Positions 38,239 to 50,297 of a stretch of 64,000 nt of DNA are shown here, one piece after another. The notes beneath the pieces are model-generated. The model saw nothing but the letters and a program-made list of their open reading frames with translations. It made no database searches and was not told where the DNA came from. The stretch is taken from NCBI RefSeq assembly GCF_032118995.1, contig NC_092652.1, forward strand, positions 22,433,044 to 22,497,043. The letters run 5' to 3'. The translations under genes were made by a program, and so were the position numbers. The DNA is from Asterias amurensis (taxonomy: Eukaryota > Echinodermata > Asteroidea > Forcipulatida > Asteriidae). Each line of letters starts with the position of its first letter. The first letter of the stretch is position 1.

Positions 38239-40929
38239 AACAACAACAAAACAACAACAACAACAGCAAAAACAACAACAGAAGTAACAACAATATTAAC
38301 AACAACAGTCACCACAACAATGACGACGTCGACGACAACAGCACCGTCCTCATTTTGATTTGACTTGATTTGATTTGATTTGAAATGGTTTAAAGCCATT
38401 AGACACTTTCGGTAAACAGTATTGTTCAAGCCCCACACTTCGTGTATCACAACTTACATATAATATAACAATCCTGTGGAAATTTAGGCTCAATCGGACA
38501 TCGGAGTCGGGAGAAAATAACGGGAAACCCCACTCTTGTTTCCGCGCGTTTCGCTGTGTCATGACATGTGTTTAAAACAAATCCGTAATTCTCGCTATCG
38601 AGAATTGATATTGTTTTAATGTTTTCTCAAAAAGTCAAGCATTTCATGGAACAATATTTCAAGAGAAGTCTTTCGCCATTACCTTCTGTAAACCCTGTAA
38701 ATTATTTGTAAATCTGTGAACTTTTTTTTTCCTGTACCGAAAGTGTATAATGGCTTTAAAACTCTATTCATTTCGACATTTAGAAGCAGACATTACGCCT
38801 TTGACATAATAAAAAAAACATAGAGCTATTGAGACCCATGATTTATGATGGAATCTGGGTTATGCTGATACACGAAAATAATCCAATGTTTTACCGTTGT
38901 ATATAAAAGTAGGGTGAGCCCGGATCAGAAATAATCCTGTATAGTCTTCTCTTCAAGACGCCTATCAAACTATTGAAGGTTAAACCAATCAACTTTGTGA
39001 TCGTGTTGTACTTAAAGTGTTTTAATTAGGCCGGTATTCCGCTCTATGTAGAGACTATACCAACTGCTAATTTCAAAGGGAAATGTTTGCTTTGGAGTTT
39101 TATCAGATATTTCTATAGAAGTAAAGAGAAAAGGAGATCGTGCTCAAGTGTACTGGCTGAGTAATTAGTTGGGAGTTACCGGAGTGTCGTAGGAATGAAC
39201 TCATGACTGTGATTATATTAAGAGTCTTAAACGTTCTCCTGCTTCGGCAAGATGTTTCCCTTTTTTTTTAACATTATGAGATAGGGTTCAGTTCAGGTAT
39301 GGGGTTTTTATTATTCAATTTCTGAAGACTGATATGTTTTTTTGTCCATCCTTTGCAAGTTGTAAATGACATTGGAACTGGATCAAGTATTCTTGCCAGT
39401 GAACCAATGAATAGGTCGACGGACGCGGTTTGAAAAAAAAATCGTTACAAATACATTTTTTTTAAGCACAACAAACAGACGAAAACAACAAAAGCACACC
39501 CAAACAAACGAAACAACAAACACACCAACAACAAAAAGAGTTTTTTTAACAGAAATACGATTTTTATTTTACGGAAGTTTTATTGCTGCCACATGAATAC
39601 AAAATATCTGTTATATTATGTACGTACACGTTAAGTCCAAATTGATCGTGTACGTACACTTATTCATGTAGAGGCAATAATGCTTCCGTATAGGTTTTAC
39701 TAGTCTGTATAATCTATAGGGTTTGCGGCATTGTAAACTTCTTATTTTAAGGTCACTCCTCCTGACAGTCTTCTGTAGTCAATACACAAACTTCAATTTA
39801 TTATCAAGTGGGTATCGACTGTATCTCTAGGCATAGAGAGGTCGCCTCGTCTTATAATTGTTAATTCTTCAAGACAGAAAGGAAAATCTACCTCCTACCC
39901 CTGTGATCTTTATTGATTAACACGCCGAACACACTAAGAGACACAGAGATGACGCAAAAGTCACTTTGTTATCTCTGAGACACGATTGGGTTTCTACCTC
40001 TCGTGTGATACTTAAGATTTTGGTGATTAAATCTCGGTAAGTTGTGCCGTAGAGGGAGTCAAGGAGATGTTGGCTCCTCTTGAATAAGATGCCCAGCGTT
40101 TTCTGGAGGCAGCTGTACTCCCGTGTGTGATTATAGGGGGGATGGTACATATGAATGTCTGTACTGGTACTGTTTACTGTGGATGCATATTAGTTAGATA
40201 CAAATTCATGTTGAGGTCCCCGCTCTAGACAATTTGTACTTGCCCTGACCATGCTCTGGCACAAAGTGGCTTTAGAGTTACCAGTTTTACTTGTGGTTCA
40301 TTATTAAGAGTGGCACACAAAGTAGGTCTACAGGGGAAAATCTCGTGTTAGTGTTTTCCCTCAAACTTGCCGGAAATAACGGAATATTCACAGATGATTT
40401 GTAAATTGAAGGGGAAAAAAAGATGATAGTAATTAATTTAGTCTCGAAATTCAGCCTAATTGAAAATAACTGTAAAAGGATTCACTGTCCTAGTGTTGTC
40501 AAGAGCGCTTCCCGTGATGTCAAAAAATTAATAGTTTTGTAAAGTTGCCAGACATCAGTCAATCCTGCTCTATGGATAGGGCTGTTACTAACCAACCCGC
40601 CCTGTTTTACATGAAACAGCCAATTCTTTGATAATTAGGTCTCAGGTTTTGGGGGAATGAAACTCTCGACTCAAGTGTTCACTCAAATTGTGCCCACTCA
40701 AGTCCTCCCATAGGGATAGTTATTGGATTGTAGCTAACTTTGCATACAGGAACTATTTTACAAGCTTCTACTAAAGTATTCCCTTACCTGTAAATACGAG
40801 AATTCCCTTGCCCATGCGGTTCGAACCTCTTGCTGTCATCCACGTTTCCCGTGAGTTACTTGATGCGCAAGTGCTCGGCCTAGATTTCCCATGATTGTCC
40901 GAAGCTGCTGATGGTGGTGACACTGGCAT
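37818..40929 (-). CDS. Small two-exon-plus gene, tentative sperm microtubule inner protein 2 (C4orf45) relative
   Basis: Exon 1 (40929-40788) opens with ATG after an in-frame TAG and ends ILVFTG at donor ACAG|GTAAGG. Exon 2 (38050-37818) has acceptor AAACCACAG, encodes PDGRKNQDVKISEDNRYIGI, YLYRPATGAPFH and GSIGWGLPRKGDP, and ends ICSEE at donor GAG|GTAAGT. The phases agree (1 to 1), giving 125 residues so far. There is no signal peptide or membrane segment. The spacing of FTGPDG, YIGIGE, LYRPATGAP and IGWG reminds me of C4orf45/SPMIP2, a sperm axonemal microtubule inner protein, but this is from memory. The 3' end is unresolved. Confidence 0.55.
38156..38345. repeat. (AAC)n microsatellite
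   Basis: About 190 bp of AAC units with occasional ACC and interruptions, in the intron of the small minus-strand gene. It creates long poly-Val/Leu open frames on the minus strand that are not genes. Confidence 0.95.
38389..38760. mobile_element. MITE family 2 copy beside the microsatellite
   Basis: TTTAAAGCCATTAGACACTT on the left and AAGTGTATAATGGCTTTAAA on the right. It lies only about 40 bp from the (AAC)n tract. Confidence 0.85.
39565..39695. mobile_element. MITE with TACGGAAG ends
   Basis: TTTTACGGAAGTTTTATTGC on the left and GCAATAATGCTTCCGTATAG on the right. The core has GTGTACGTACAC-type palindromes. A second member is at 45063-45250. Confidence 0.7.
40788..40929 (-). CDS. SPMIP2-like gene exon 1
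   Basis: 142 nt beginning MPVSPPSAASDNHGK and ending RMGKGILVFTG. The start is the first ATG after an in-frame TAG at about 40991. Serine-rich N-terminus, no signal peptide. Confidence 0.55.
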
Positions 40930-41340
40930 TTCTTTTATATTTTTTTCTCTAAAAACAGGCTTAAGATTTGACTTAAAAACGAAGAACAGCTTGGCCTAAT
41001 TTGCGACTTTGCTTTTTTGTACCGTGTTTACAGACGGATGACAACACTGATCTGTTAAACCCACTAGTCGGTATAGAGCATTCACAATGTTTCTATTGAT
41101 TTTTGTTCCACGCTTGGCAACCGTCGTGCACGATGTATTCCAAATGAATATTTAAAACCAAGACAGAAGTGGGGGTCCATTAAGACCATTCAAAAGGCGA
41201 ATGACCTTGCATACTGTGATGTGCAATGATGCAAGGAGGGGCGTAGATTTGTAGTGGAACATTGAGGGAGACAAGTGGAGTTGCTTCATCAGTTCTTTTC
41301 AACTTAGGCGTTTATAACTTCAGGGAGATGTCTCTCTCAC

Positions 41341-41749
41341 TTTAAAGGCACTGGACACATATGGTAATGTCAAAAGCATTCTCACTTAGTGTATCCCAAC
41401 ATAATGTATAACATAAAAAAATGTAAAGAATTTGGACTCATTTGGTCATCGAAGTTGCAAGAGAATAATGAAAGAAATAAAAACCTTGTTGCACAAATCT
41501 GTGTGCTTTCTCCTAGAAAAGACTCTAGGCCTGAAGTCTTTTTCAAATTCACATTTAGTGAAAATTTACCTCTTTCTCAAAAGTAACGTTACTTCAGAGA
41601 AAGCCATTTCCTACACAGTTGTATACTATCAACAGCTCCCCATCATTGATCTTTATCAAGTAAATTTGCGTGCTAAACATTTGCTTTGAGCGCGAAGGAA
41701 CCCATGATTTGAGTAGTAACCAATAGTGTACTGTCCAGTGCGTCTAAAG
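41341..41749. mobile_element. MITE family 1 copy
   Basis: TTTAAAGGCACTGGACACAT on the left; the right end reads CTGTCCAGTGCGTCTAAAG. A small insertion (CGCGAAGGAACCC) precedes the right end. Confidence 0.75.
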
Positions 41750-42904
41750 TGATAGAGATATAACTCTCACTTTAACGAGCCACACTCGTTTTACACAACA
41801 TATTAATTTAATCAACACAGGACTCTCTCGCAAGTTGATAGTGGCTTAATGCCTAAATTGGTGGAAGAAAGAGAAGCAGGATTATTTGAACCTTGACCTT
41901 AAATTAATATGAAACTGCCAGTTGGGCCGAGAGTAAGAGTTATTCCCCGGTTTATTCCCGTGCATGTGTTCATCACAGATCCTCCCACTGTTCTTATATT
42001 GGTTCAGGATTGCTAGAAGTTGAATGTACATTTTGACGGCATTTCATTTGAATAATCGATTGCATCTCAACCCCTTCTCGGCTGATACAGCTGCTGCTTG
42101 TACAAAGTTCTCTGCAAAATAGCGTTTGGCAGTATTATCTTTTCCGTATTCTAGTGTGGGCAGGACGGCAGATAGTTCGGCATTTCCACATTGTCTGTAT
42201 TGTTACAAGACGGTTTATACCGGGTGGCAGCCATGGGATTGAGGGGGAAACCTCCACACTCCCCTGGTTGGAAACTGTTGCAGATGAATAACCAAGGTGT
42301 ATTTATAACACAACTGATGCATATAGTACACACCACTCAAGTACGATACAGGTGAAGCAACAGGGAGCACAATGATGTAAAGAGACCATTCCTATTGCCG
42401 TACACACTGTAGGGAATTGAAAATGATTGACTAACGGAACTTGAAGGTTCGTTCGGGACACTTCAGCTGTAACCATACAAGCAGTAAAGATACTTCTCCA
42501 ATAAGGGTACACAAATTTGTGCCCCAATGTGGGTTGATACTGTAACGTGATTATTCTGGGTCAAGATGGCCCCGTGATGATTGCAATATTATTTCTATAC
42601 CCCGACAGTCTTCATAATGGAAGAGAAACAAAGATCAAATTGCCACAATCGTACGAGCGTCGTCTGAAATTTATTTTAAATCAACACACGCCCGTGCTAT
42701 AAGAGAACGTTTTATTCGTGTATCAGAAGTCATCAAAATGTGCCCACCATAAGGATATCGTTTGTCAAAGACTTGCTTGTACCATTACCAAAAACGGCTC
42801 ACGCAAAGTGTTCAATGTTAACGAAAATTGAATGCACCTGCCCTAATCATAGGCCTTAGGAGGCTAGCAATCAAGTACCCAAATCAACAAGTATACATTT
42901 CCTC

Positions 42905-43273
42905 TTTAAAGGGAAGGTACACGTTTGGTAATTACTCAAAACAAATATTAACTTAAAAACTGACTTGGTAACGAGCCTTGGAGAGCTGTTGATAGTATAA
43001 AACATTGTGAGGAACGGCTCCCTCTGAAGTAGCATAGATTTTGAGAAAGAGGTAATTTCTCACTAAAATAATAAAATACTTCTAGATTCCTATCTGAAAG
43101 CACACAAATTCGTCCAACAAGGGTGTTTTTTTTTCTCTTATCATTTTCTCGCAACTTCGATGACCAATTTAACTCAAATTTTCACATGCTTTGTTACTTT
43201 AGACTTATGTTGGGATACACCAAGTGAAAAGACTGGTCTTTGACCAGTACCAAACGTGTACCTTCCCTTTAAA
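42905..43273. mobile_element. MITE family 1 variant, full length
   Basis: TTTAAAGGGAAGGTACACGT and ACGTGTACCTTCCCTTTAAA are perfect complementary ends. It has no central GATTTCGAGACC hairpin, unlike the main subfamily. Confidence 0.85.
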
Positions 43274-43762
43274 GGGTCTGTATATAAACGATTGGTAATG
43301 ACTCTGGAAATTATTGGCAATACAAACCTACTGAGCTCTCTTAACGTAGAAGAGTGAACATTTCACTCACTTGTCTGAGTGGTGTCAGTTTCGCTCTTTT
43401 AAGAGTGAAAGTCAATCTGAATCACCCTGTTTGAGTGAAATTTGAAGGAACTTCACTCTAAATCGAGTTGAAAATACCCGTATTTCACTGTAAACAGAGA
43501 TGTCCGCCAAATGGCTCTTTGCAAGAGTGATATGGCGGGGGGAAAACTAGTAACTTTCCACTTTTGCTTTAAGAGAGTACAACTTGGGCTTCGGATAGTA
43601 TAATGAAGTACTGCGGTTACGAAAAAAGGATATCACTTTTTTAACCCCCAAAATTTGAACCTGATATGAAACGTTAGTAACAGTTACGTTTATCAGATTG
43701 TGTATTTCAATTGCAGATAATTCTTACTGAGAGTGTGAACATTAACACCCTGGATTGTTGGC

Positions 43763-43998
43763 AATAGGGAGGTTTAGCTAGCTGCACGTTACGTGAGCAA
43801 AACCGTTAACGTAAACGTTAGAAAACTCTGTTGTTAAAATCTCACGTTTTTAGCACGTGAAGTAACCATTTTTCACGTCAGGTGCGTACCGGCAGACGTC
43901 ATACGTGAGCATGCAATAAGCCCCAAGGTGGTGACGTCACCTAGAGACAACACAGTGTTTTGACGTTCACGTTCACGTTTTTGCTCGCTAAACCTCCA
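43763..43998. mobile_element. MITE with GGAGGTTTAGC ends
   Basis: GGGAGGTTTAGCTAGC on the left and CTCGCTAAACCTCC on the right are complementary. The core is built of ACGTGA/TCACGT units, giving many short palindromes. Confidence 0.75.
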
Positions 43999-44459
43999 TA
44001 ATGTCTCATAATCGCTAACCTCTTTTTGAAATGAAGGAATGTTCACAGGTTTTACAGCGGGGTAGGCCTATAGGATCGGATCAGACAGGGTTCCAGTAAT
44101 ATTAACAAACGTAGGCCTCTACAAACTCTTTAAAGCAACGGCTGGCTTGGTTTGGTTTATGAGTCAGATTAGTCCATCAGTTTAATTGACTTACACAACT
44201 TGTAAGTATTTTGGGCACTGATTCGATTTTCGGCTTTGGTTTTGGCTGATGCTTCTTCAGTTATTTTGAAGAAGAAAAAACGCTGAGCAAGGTGATTTTT
44301 GAAAAGGCCGTAGATGGCAGGCGTAGTTCTGTGATATTTTTATTATTCTCAGATAAACGGTAAACAGTAAAAAGGCATGGGGTGTAGGCCTACCCCAAAA
44401 TGGTGTCTTTATCGTGTGCTTGGATTCTCATGAATTCTTTAGACTCACTTGATTTTTTA

Positions 44460-44462
44460 TTT

Positions 44463-44500
<38 letters not shown>

Positions 44501-44518
44501 TTTTTTTTTTTTTTTTTG
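44460..44518. repeat. Poly-T tract of about 55 bases
   Basis: An almost pure run of T, with a single A, followed by nine or more G. It may be a retroposed poly-A tail on the minus strand, but no adjacent element is recognised. Length is likely unstable in assembly. Confidence 0.9.
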
Positions 44519-45062
44519 GGGGGGGGTTACTCGCGAGAGAAAAATAATGTGTTAAAGAAACATTAGTGGATACCATCTGCCTCATATCTGGCATGGTATA
44601 GACCTACCCACATGCTCATTATTGGAAAAGATCTGGTTACCATATACATGGAGGTAGAATTAGATCTACCTCTATGCCATATATAGGCCTACCCGTAATA
44701 ACATAAGCTTTGAAAGACATTTTGTGTATACACTGAGAATACACACAGAATAACAAGATGGGTTTTTCATGAATACGAAGACGGATTAATCCCCTTACGA
44801 AGTCGGGATGTATTACCTCCTACTCTTCGCTGGCCTCGTAATATTGTATACACTCAACCTTAGTATTTGTTTGGATTGTACAATGTTTGATGATTGCAAT
44901 AATCATCATTCATTCTATTTTGTTATCGAAACGATCAGACAAGCTAAGATTGGATGAGTAAACGACCAAGGATATCCTTGGTCGTCACTGCCACAATGGG
45001 GCATCACTCTACTCAACTTGATTGGGGCCAACTTATACAAATAATATTTTTTGCATGTGTGT

Positions 45063-45250
45063 TACGTACGGAAGCGTTTTGCTGTGCCACATAGATGAAA
45101 AGAGAACAAAAAACGTCTTATCGTGTACGTACACAATAACTTAATACAATTTTACGTACAAGATAAATTCATACTTACTGTGTACGATGTACAGTTGAGA
45201 TTTTTAGGTTTTTATTATTCGTGTGGCGGTGATATACGCTTCCGTATAGT
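45063..45250. mobile_element. MITE with TACGGAAG ends, second copy
   Basis: TACGTACGGAAGCG on the left and CGCTTCCGTATAG on the right. It contains GTGTACGTACACAA, as in the 39565 copy. Confidence 0.65.
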
Positions 45251-45416
45251 TAACGTACGTGAAACGACGAACGGGTTCAAACTGGTTGTGGCGACACTTA
45301 TTCACTTAAAAAAATGCATAACAAACTTGCTTATTTTTTTTTTTTTTACAATATTACTTTTTTTAACAAGTTCATTGTTGGCTACTATATTATCTACAAT
45401 GAAACGACAGCTTCGT

Positions 45417-45805
45417 TTTAAAGGCAGTGGACACTATTGGTAATTACTCAAAATAATTATAAATATAAAACCTTACTAGGTAACGAGTAATGGGGAGAGG
45501 TTGATGGTATAAAACATTGTGAGAAACGGCTCCCTCTGAAGTTACGTATTTTTTTCGAGAAAGGAAAAATTTTCCACGAATTTGATTTCGAGACCTCACA
45601 TTCAGAATTTGAGGTCTCGATATCAAGCGTCTGAAAGCACACAACTTTGTGTGACAAGGGTGTTTTTTCTACCATTATTATCTCGCAACTTCGATGACCG
45701 ATTGAGCTCAAATTTTCACAGGTTTATTATTGTATGCATATGTTAAGATACACCAAGTGAGGAGATTGATCTTTGACAATTACTAACAGTGTCCAGTGTC
45801 TTTGA
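45417..45805. mobile_element. MITE family 1 copy
   Basis: TTTTAAAGGCAGTGGACACT on the left and CAGTGTCCAGTGTCTTTGA on the right. It contains the GATTTCGAGACCTC / GAGGTCTCGATATC hairpin. Confidence 0.85.
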
Positions 45806-46625
45806 CGTTAAGATCATGAGATTCAACAGAACAATATTCGACTTGCTGTTGTTGTTATCTTTATTGTTTTATCTGCTCATTCTGTTTTGGCATCAATAAA
45901 AATAATACTAATTATGATTAAAAACACACTGATATTTTTTATTAACATATTGTAAATGGCCGTGTAGGCCTCTGCCATGCTGTTTGAGAGAGAAACAGTA
46001 ATCCTGGTGGTAACGTTGAACCATGCATTCACAAATACCTTCTTTCCATCAATTTCTGCAAAACAAAAGTAATGACCTGACGTTTCGACCCTAGCAGTGT
46101 CTTTTATCTTTTATTATTTTAGGCTGTTTGTGAGAGGGGGTATCGCGGGGGACGTGGCCGAATAGGCCTACACTGTCTCCAATTTCAACTACAAAATGGC
46201 ATGTTATACACACGCGGGATAATTTAGTCCAATGTGTTTTTGTTTTTGTTTTGGGGTTTTTGTTTTGTTTTTTGTTTTTTTTTGTTTTTTGGGGGGGGGG
46301 GTTTGGGGGGGGGTTCTTTCAAAATGATGTTTAACGATTACACACTTCAACACATCGTTGTACGTTATGACAAAATCATAAAGAAAATCCATTGAAAATT
46401 TAAATTTTCTTCAAAATCCAATTACTTATAGTAGTCTGCAATAACCACGCTATGTTATTTTGGTGTCATAAAATGTCATCAACTCTACAATTGTTGTTGT
46501 AACATACTGATGTTTAAAAATAGTACACTCTCGAATAGACTGATTAATTTCACGATGTTTTTATTGACATTTGAATGTGCTACGGGATACACAATGCAAA
46601 TCAATGCTACATTATTCAGTTTCAT

Positions 46626-46861
46626 AAGGGCCTTTTCACACGACAGCAATTAAACAAGGTCCCTTGCTTAAGTTTAGCATGGTTGCGAAATTGTACCAAA
46701 CGCATCTTGTATGAAAGGACTAAGAACGGCGAATTTGATATTTCACTAGTGACCTTGGATAATTCAAACACTGTGTCATTTCACACGAGGTGAAATTTCA
46801 CAACCATGCTTAAATTAAGCAAAAGACCCCTGCTAAATTGTTGTCGTGTGAAAAGGGCTTT
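46626..46861. mobile_element. MITE with AGGGCCTTTTCACACGAC ends
   Basis: AAGGGCCTTTTCACACGACA on the left and TGTCGTGTGAAAAGGGCTT on the right. Sub-terminal AGCATGGTTGCGAAATT and AATTTCACAACCATGCT are also complementary, so most of the unit folds back. Confidence 0.9.
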
Positions 46862-47107
46862 GGTGTATCATTATTGTACCTTCTGTGCGCAAGGTGACGG
46901 GGGAAATACTCTCTCTTTTAATACATAAAACAATATAAGCATTTATAATAGAAACTGTATCTTGCACATAACCAACACCTCTATTAAACTTCAAGAATTT
47001 AGATTATGGTGAACAAATGCATCTATTTTATGCCTGTATTGTTGTTTGTTTTATAACATTAACAGCTTTATCAACTTGAGGGCTCATTCTAATACATTCC
47101 AGCTATA

Positions 47108-47282
47108 GACCCTTATCACGCTGTCACCATTGTGGTCATGTTCCCTGTTTCCAATAACAGTAATTAATGCCAAAATTCATTGCTCGTGGCACCAGACTAT
47201 TATTTCGTCCAGCCTCGGTTTGGTTACAATGAGTTGGAATGGAGTAAAATCAAGATGGCCACACCGTGATTACGGTCTATCG
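47108..47282. mobile_element. MITE with ATAGACC / GGTCTAT ends, second copy
   Basis: CTATAGACCCTTATCACGCT on the left and CACCGTGATTACGGTCTATC on the right. The interior matches 18855-19030. Confidence 0.7.
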
Positions 47283-47299
47283 TGAAGAACCCACGGAAT

Positions 47300-49630
47300 C
47301 TCAAAAGGTTGATTGCTGCAGTACATCCAACAATGACTTTGTAATATTTAGCTTCGGGCGGGAAACACATGTCCGATTCAGTCAAAGTACTTTTATGCTA
47401 AAGACGTTCGAAATTCAAGAAAGAAAATGAAAAATAAAGAAAAAAACCTTCAAGCGTTTTTGAAATGTGTTTATTCAAATCAATTTGATCAGCTTGATGT
47501 TTAGGTGCTCAGGATACAGCTGCATGTCAATCTATTGAGTAATCTGAAACTCAACTTGTCAAAATCCTCAATCGCAAATATTGACTGAATGTCTTCGAAA
47601 CATGCCTTCCCATTGTCACAAGGGAACACATAAAGATCTGTTCACTCAGACAAAATGACAAGACAAGGTTTTGTTTTTCTAAGACTTCTATGAAACATTT
47701 GATAGAGTTTAACATAGACGAATACATTTGAGGTTTTTTAGCAGGTCTGAAAAATGGAATGAATTTCGACTATCAGAGTTATACAATTACCTATAATTAG
47801 ACCAGCCTGCAGCATGTAATACGATAAAATAGTTTTTAAAATAATACACTGTTATTTATTAACGATGGGTTTTTTTTTCCACAACACCTCGAACACAGAA
47901 ACAACAGATGTAAGTTTAACCGTAAATTTGAGCAAACTGAAGCAGTCATCGTAGAGAAAGCAGCCCAGCCCGTTCAACTAATTAATGCGTAACAAATCGT
48001 TCACCAGTTACCAGTTTATTTCAATTGAAAATTTATCTTCACGCCACAAATAAAAATAGTTTTATAATTTGTCAACACCTTTCTTCAGATAAGACAAAAT
48101 AGTCGAAGGAAGATGGGTTTAAATACTTTTACTGAAATTTACATAAATAATAAGAGTACATACAACTGTTTATTATATTTATGTACAAATAGAGTGTAAA
48201 CACTGATGAGCGATGGTCCCAAACTGGTTCAGACATAAAACTTGCCACCGGAACTTTCAAAAGCAATGTACAACCGTATTCTTAAATTCATGATTCATGT
48301 CTTGAAATAATTCAAATTCGATGTCCTTCTGATGTCTGCATTTGGTACTCGACACACAATACTGTCGGAATTTCAAACAGCTACAGAGGAAAAAAGACAA
48401 ATATTTACCATTCAATAGTGTGGTAATAATAGGCCCCCTCCTGTGAATCATAATTATTGCCCTGTTATTGACTAAAATATCAGAGCAAGTATAAAAGTAA
48501 TCAGAAACTATAGTTTACTTATGTTTCAGGTTCACATATGCGACCCTTTCTTTACTTGTTCTTATAATTATTGATTATGTCAAGAAACCCATATTTCCCA
48601 TCTGGGAATATCACGGTTTCTATTGAGAAGAACTCCCAAGCTCCAAAGGAGAAGGAAGGACGCGAATAACAATAAATGACAAGTTTATAATTGAGTTAAG
48701 TTTCTCTTGTTGAGGGAATAATAGGGAGTGTAATGGCTGAAATAACAGCATGGTACATCATTGGGAATAGGGGAATATCACCATCGTATCCCCCCGTGAA
48801 AACCGCACTATCATCGGCGCCGATTTGGGACTTGGCACCGCGTGAGAAGAACGGATGCGGAAAAACAAACGCGATGTCTCACAGCTGCAATTATTTGAAG
48901 ATTTTGTATGTACGTCATGGGGTAATTTCATCTTTAGAGCGGACAATTCGCGCGTAACAATTGATTCAGAGAGACTAACCTAATAGATTGGCTCGTAAGA
49001 ATTCTTGTATGCCATATCTGCCCGCTGGGCCTATAGAAATTAATGTATACGAATATTCACTGGTTGATTGGTTTTCCAAACTTCAAAATAATTTGATCAG
49101 AAAGAATAACTTTACTCATTTACAGAGAAATAATCCAATTCGGTGAATGTCATGCCTTTGCTTTTCAAAGTAAGAAAGACGGGTTATTCTGTATTGAAAA
49201 CACACTGTTTTTTCTATAAATACAACCCGTCCCTGTAAGCGAAAACAGTTTCATCAATATTTCTGGCTATTTTTGAGTCTGTCTCGCTGTGTGGGCGTTT
49301 TGATTTTAATCTAAATTTTAAAATATAGCAGCAAACTTATTTCAAACAAACTTCTTGCAGTTACTATATAGACTTTCTTTCGCAACGTCACAGCCCGAGG
49401 TTTTGCCAACCGAGGTTTAAAAACTATGGAAAGCCATTAATGCAAAACAAAAACAGATGACCAAAGTTTTAAACAGTGTCACACAAACATTCAATAATTG
49501 TGCTGAATTTGTTGGAAACGAAGCCACCAATCATTGGAAATATTTTTTTAATGTAAACTTTACAACGTTGAATTTTGTTGGAATATCTGTTTGAACACAA
49601 TTGAATAATATGCTGACATTCAGGTGTCCA
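47300..49630. other. AT-rich spacer, no gene seen
   Basis: No exon with recognisable similarity on either strand, and only short frames. It separates the CRHBP 3' end from repeats downstream. Confidence 0.5.
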
Positions 49631-49639
49631 TGCCTACCA

Positions 49640-49865
49640 GGGCCCAATTTCATAGAGCTGCTTAGCATAAATTTCTTCCTTAGAAAATAGGATTACGAAC
49701 CAAATTTCCACGTGATTTGCAGGATAAGCAAACAACAGCTGAATACCAGCAACAAGAAATATGCAACAATTGGACAAATTTGTTGGTAACCCTGTCTTAA
49801 TCATGGAAGAAATCTCAAGCTAGGCACATTTTTATGCTTAGCAGCTCTATGAAATTGTGCCCAGA
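49640..49865. mobile_element. Hairpin MITE of the CTTAGCAG type
   Basis: GGGCCCAATTTCATAGAGCT on the left and AGCTCTATGAAATTGTGCCC on the right are near-perfect complements. Partial relatives are at 49970-50105 and about 1362-1395. Confidence 0.85.
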
Positions 49866-50169
49866 GCAGTTTGTTTATCAACAATAGAAATTTCAAAATT
49901 ACGAGCTATGTCATTGTTTTCTGTTGTATCAACTAATGGTTTATGTTGTATCAACTTATCAACTGGACCCAATTTCATAACTGCTTAAGCACACACAAAA
50001 AACAGTCCTAAATAATTATGCTTACCGAAATAAGGTTACCAGCAAAAACACCATACCACAAATTGTTACTGGTATCTTGGTCATTTCGCTTAGCAGAAAA
50101 TGTTTAAACAATATGTTATGCTGAAGCCTCTTAATGTGAAATTGACCCTTACCTGTCGACTGCGACTGC

Positions 50170-50297
50170 CTAATACACGGAACACTCGTTTATTTCTTTT
50201 GCTTCTCGCGTGAATATGAAAGTGAGTGAGTTTTCGTAGAGACCGCTGGATACCAGTCGAACCGTGGAAAACTGGCACATTAGGGGGATGTTGATAC
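50170..50297 (-). CDS. CRHBP: CRHBP last exon
   Basis: Acceptor TCCTTTTTTACAG. In the phase set by the previous exon it encodes INIPLMCQFSTVRLVSSG and TFIFTREAKEINECSVY, then TAG. It aligns with human GCDNTVVRMVSSG and VTFEYRQLE. A longer open frame in another phase at 50278-50090 is a decoy. Confidence 0.9.

Noticed and set aside
38139..38450. Minus-strand poly-Val/Leu frames resembling membrane segments
   Set aside because: They are the (AAC)n microsatellite read as GTT/TTG codons.
39917..40150. Minus-strand 77-codon frame in the intron of the SPMIP2-like gene, considered as an extra exon
   Set aside because: In the phase required by exons 1 and 2 it runs into a TAA, and exons 1 and 2 already join into FTGPDG.
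45444..45711. Frames containing RRLISRPQILN-like sequence seen in several places (9622, 45444, 52489, 63690)
   Set aside because: They are translations of the MITE family 1 hairpin and are disrupted differently in each copy.
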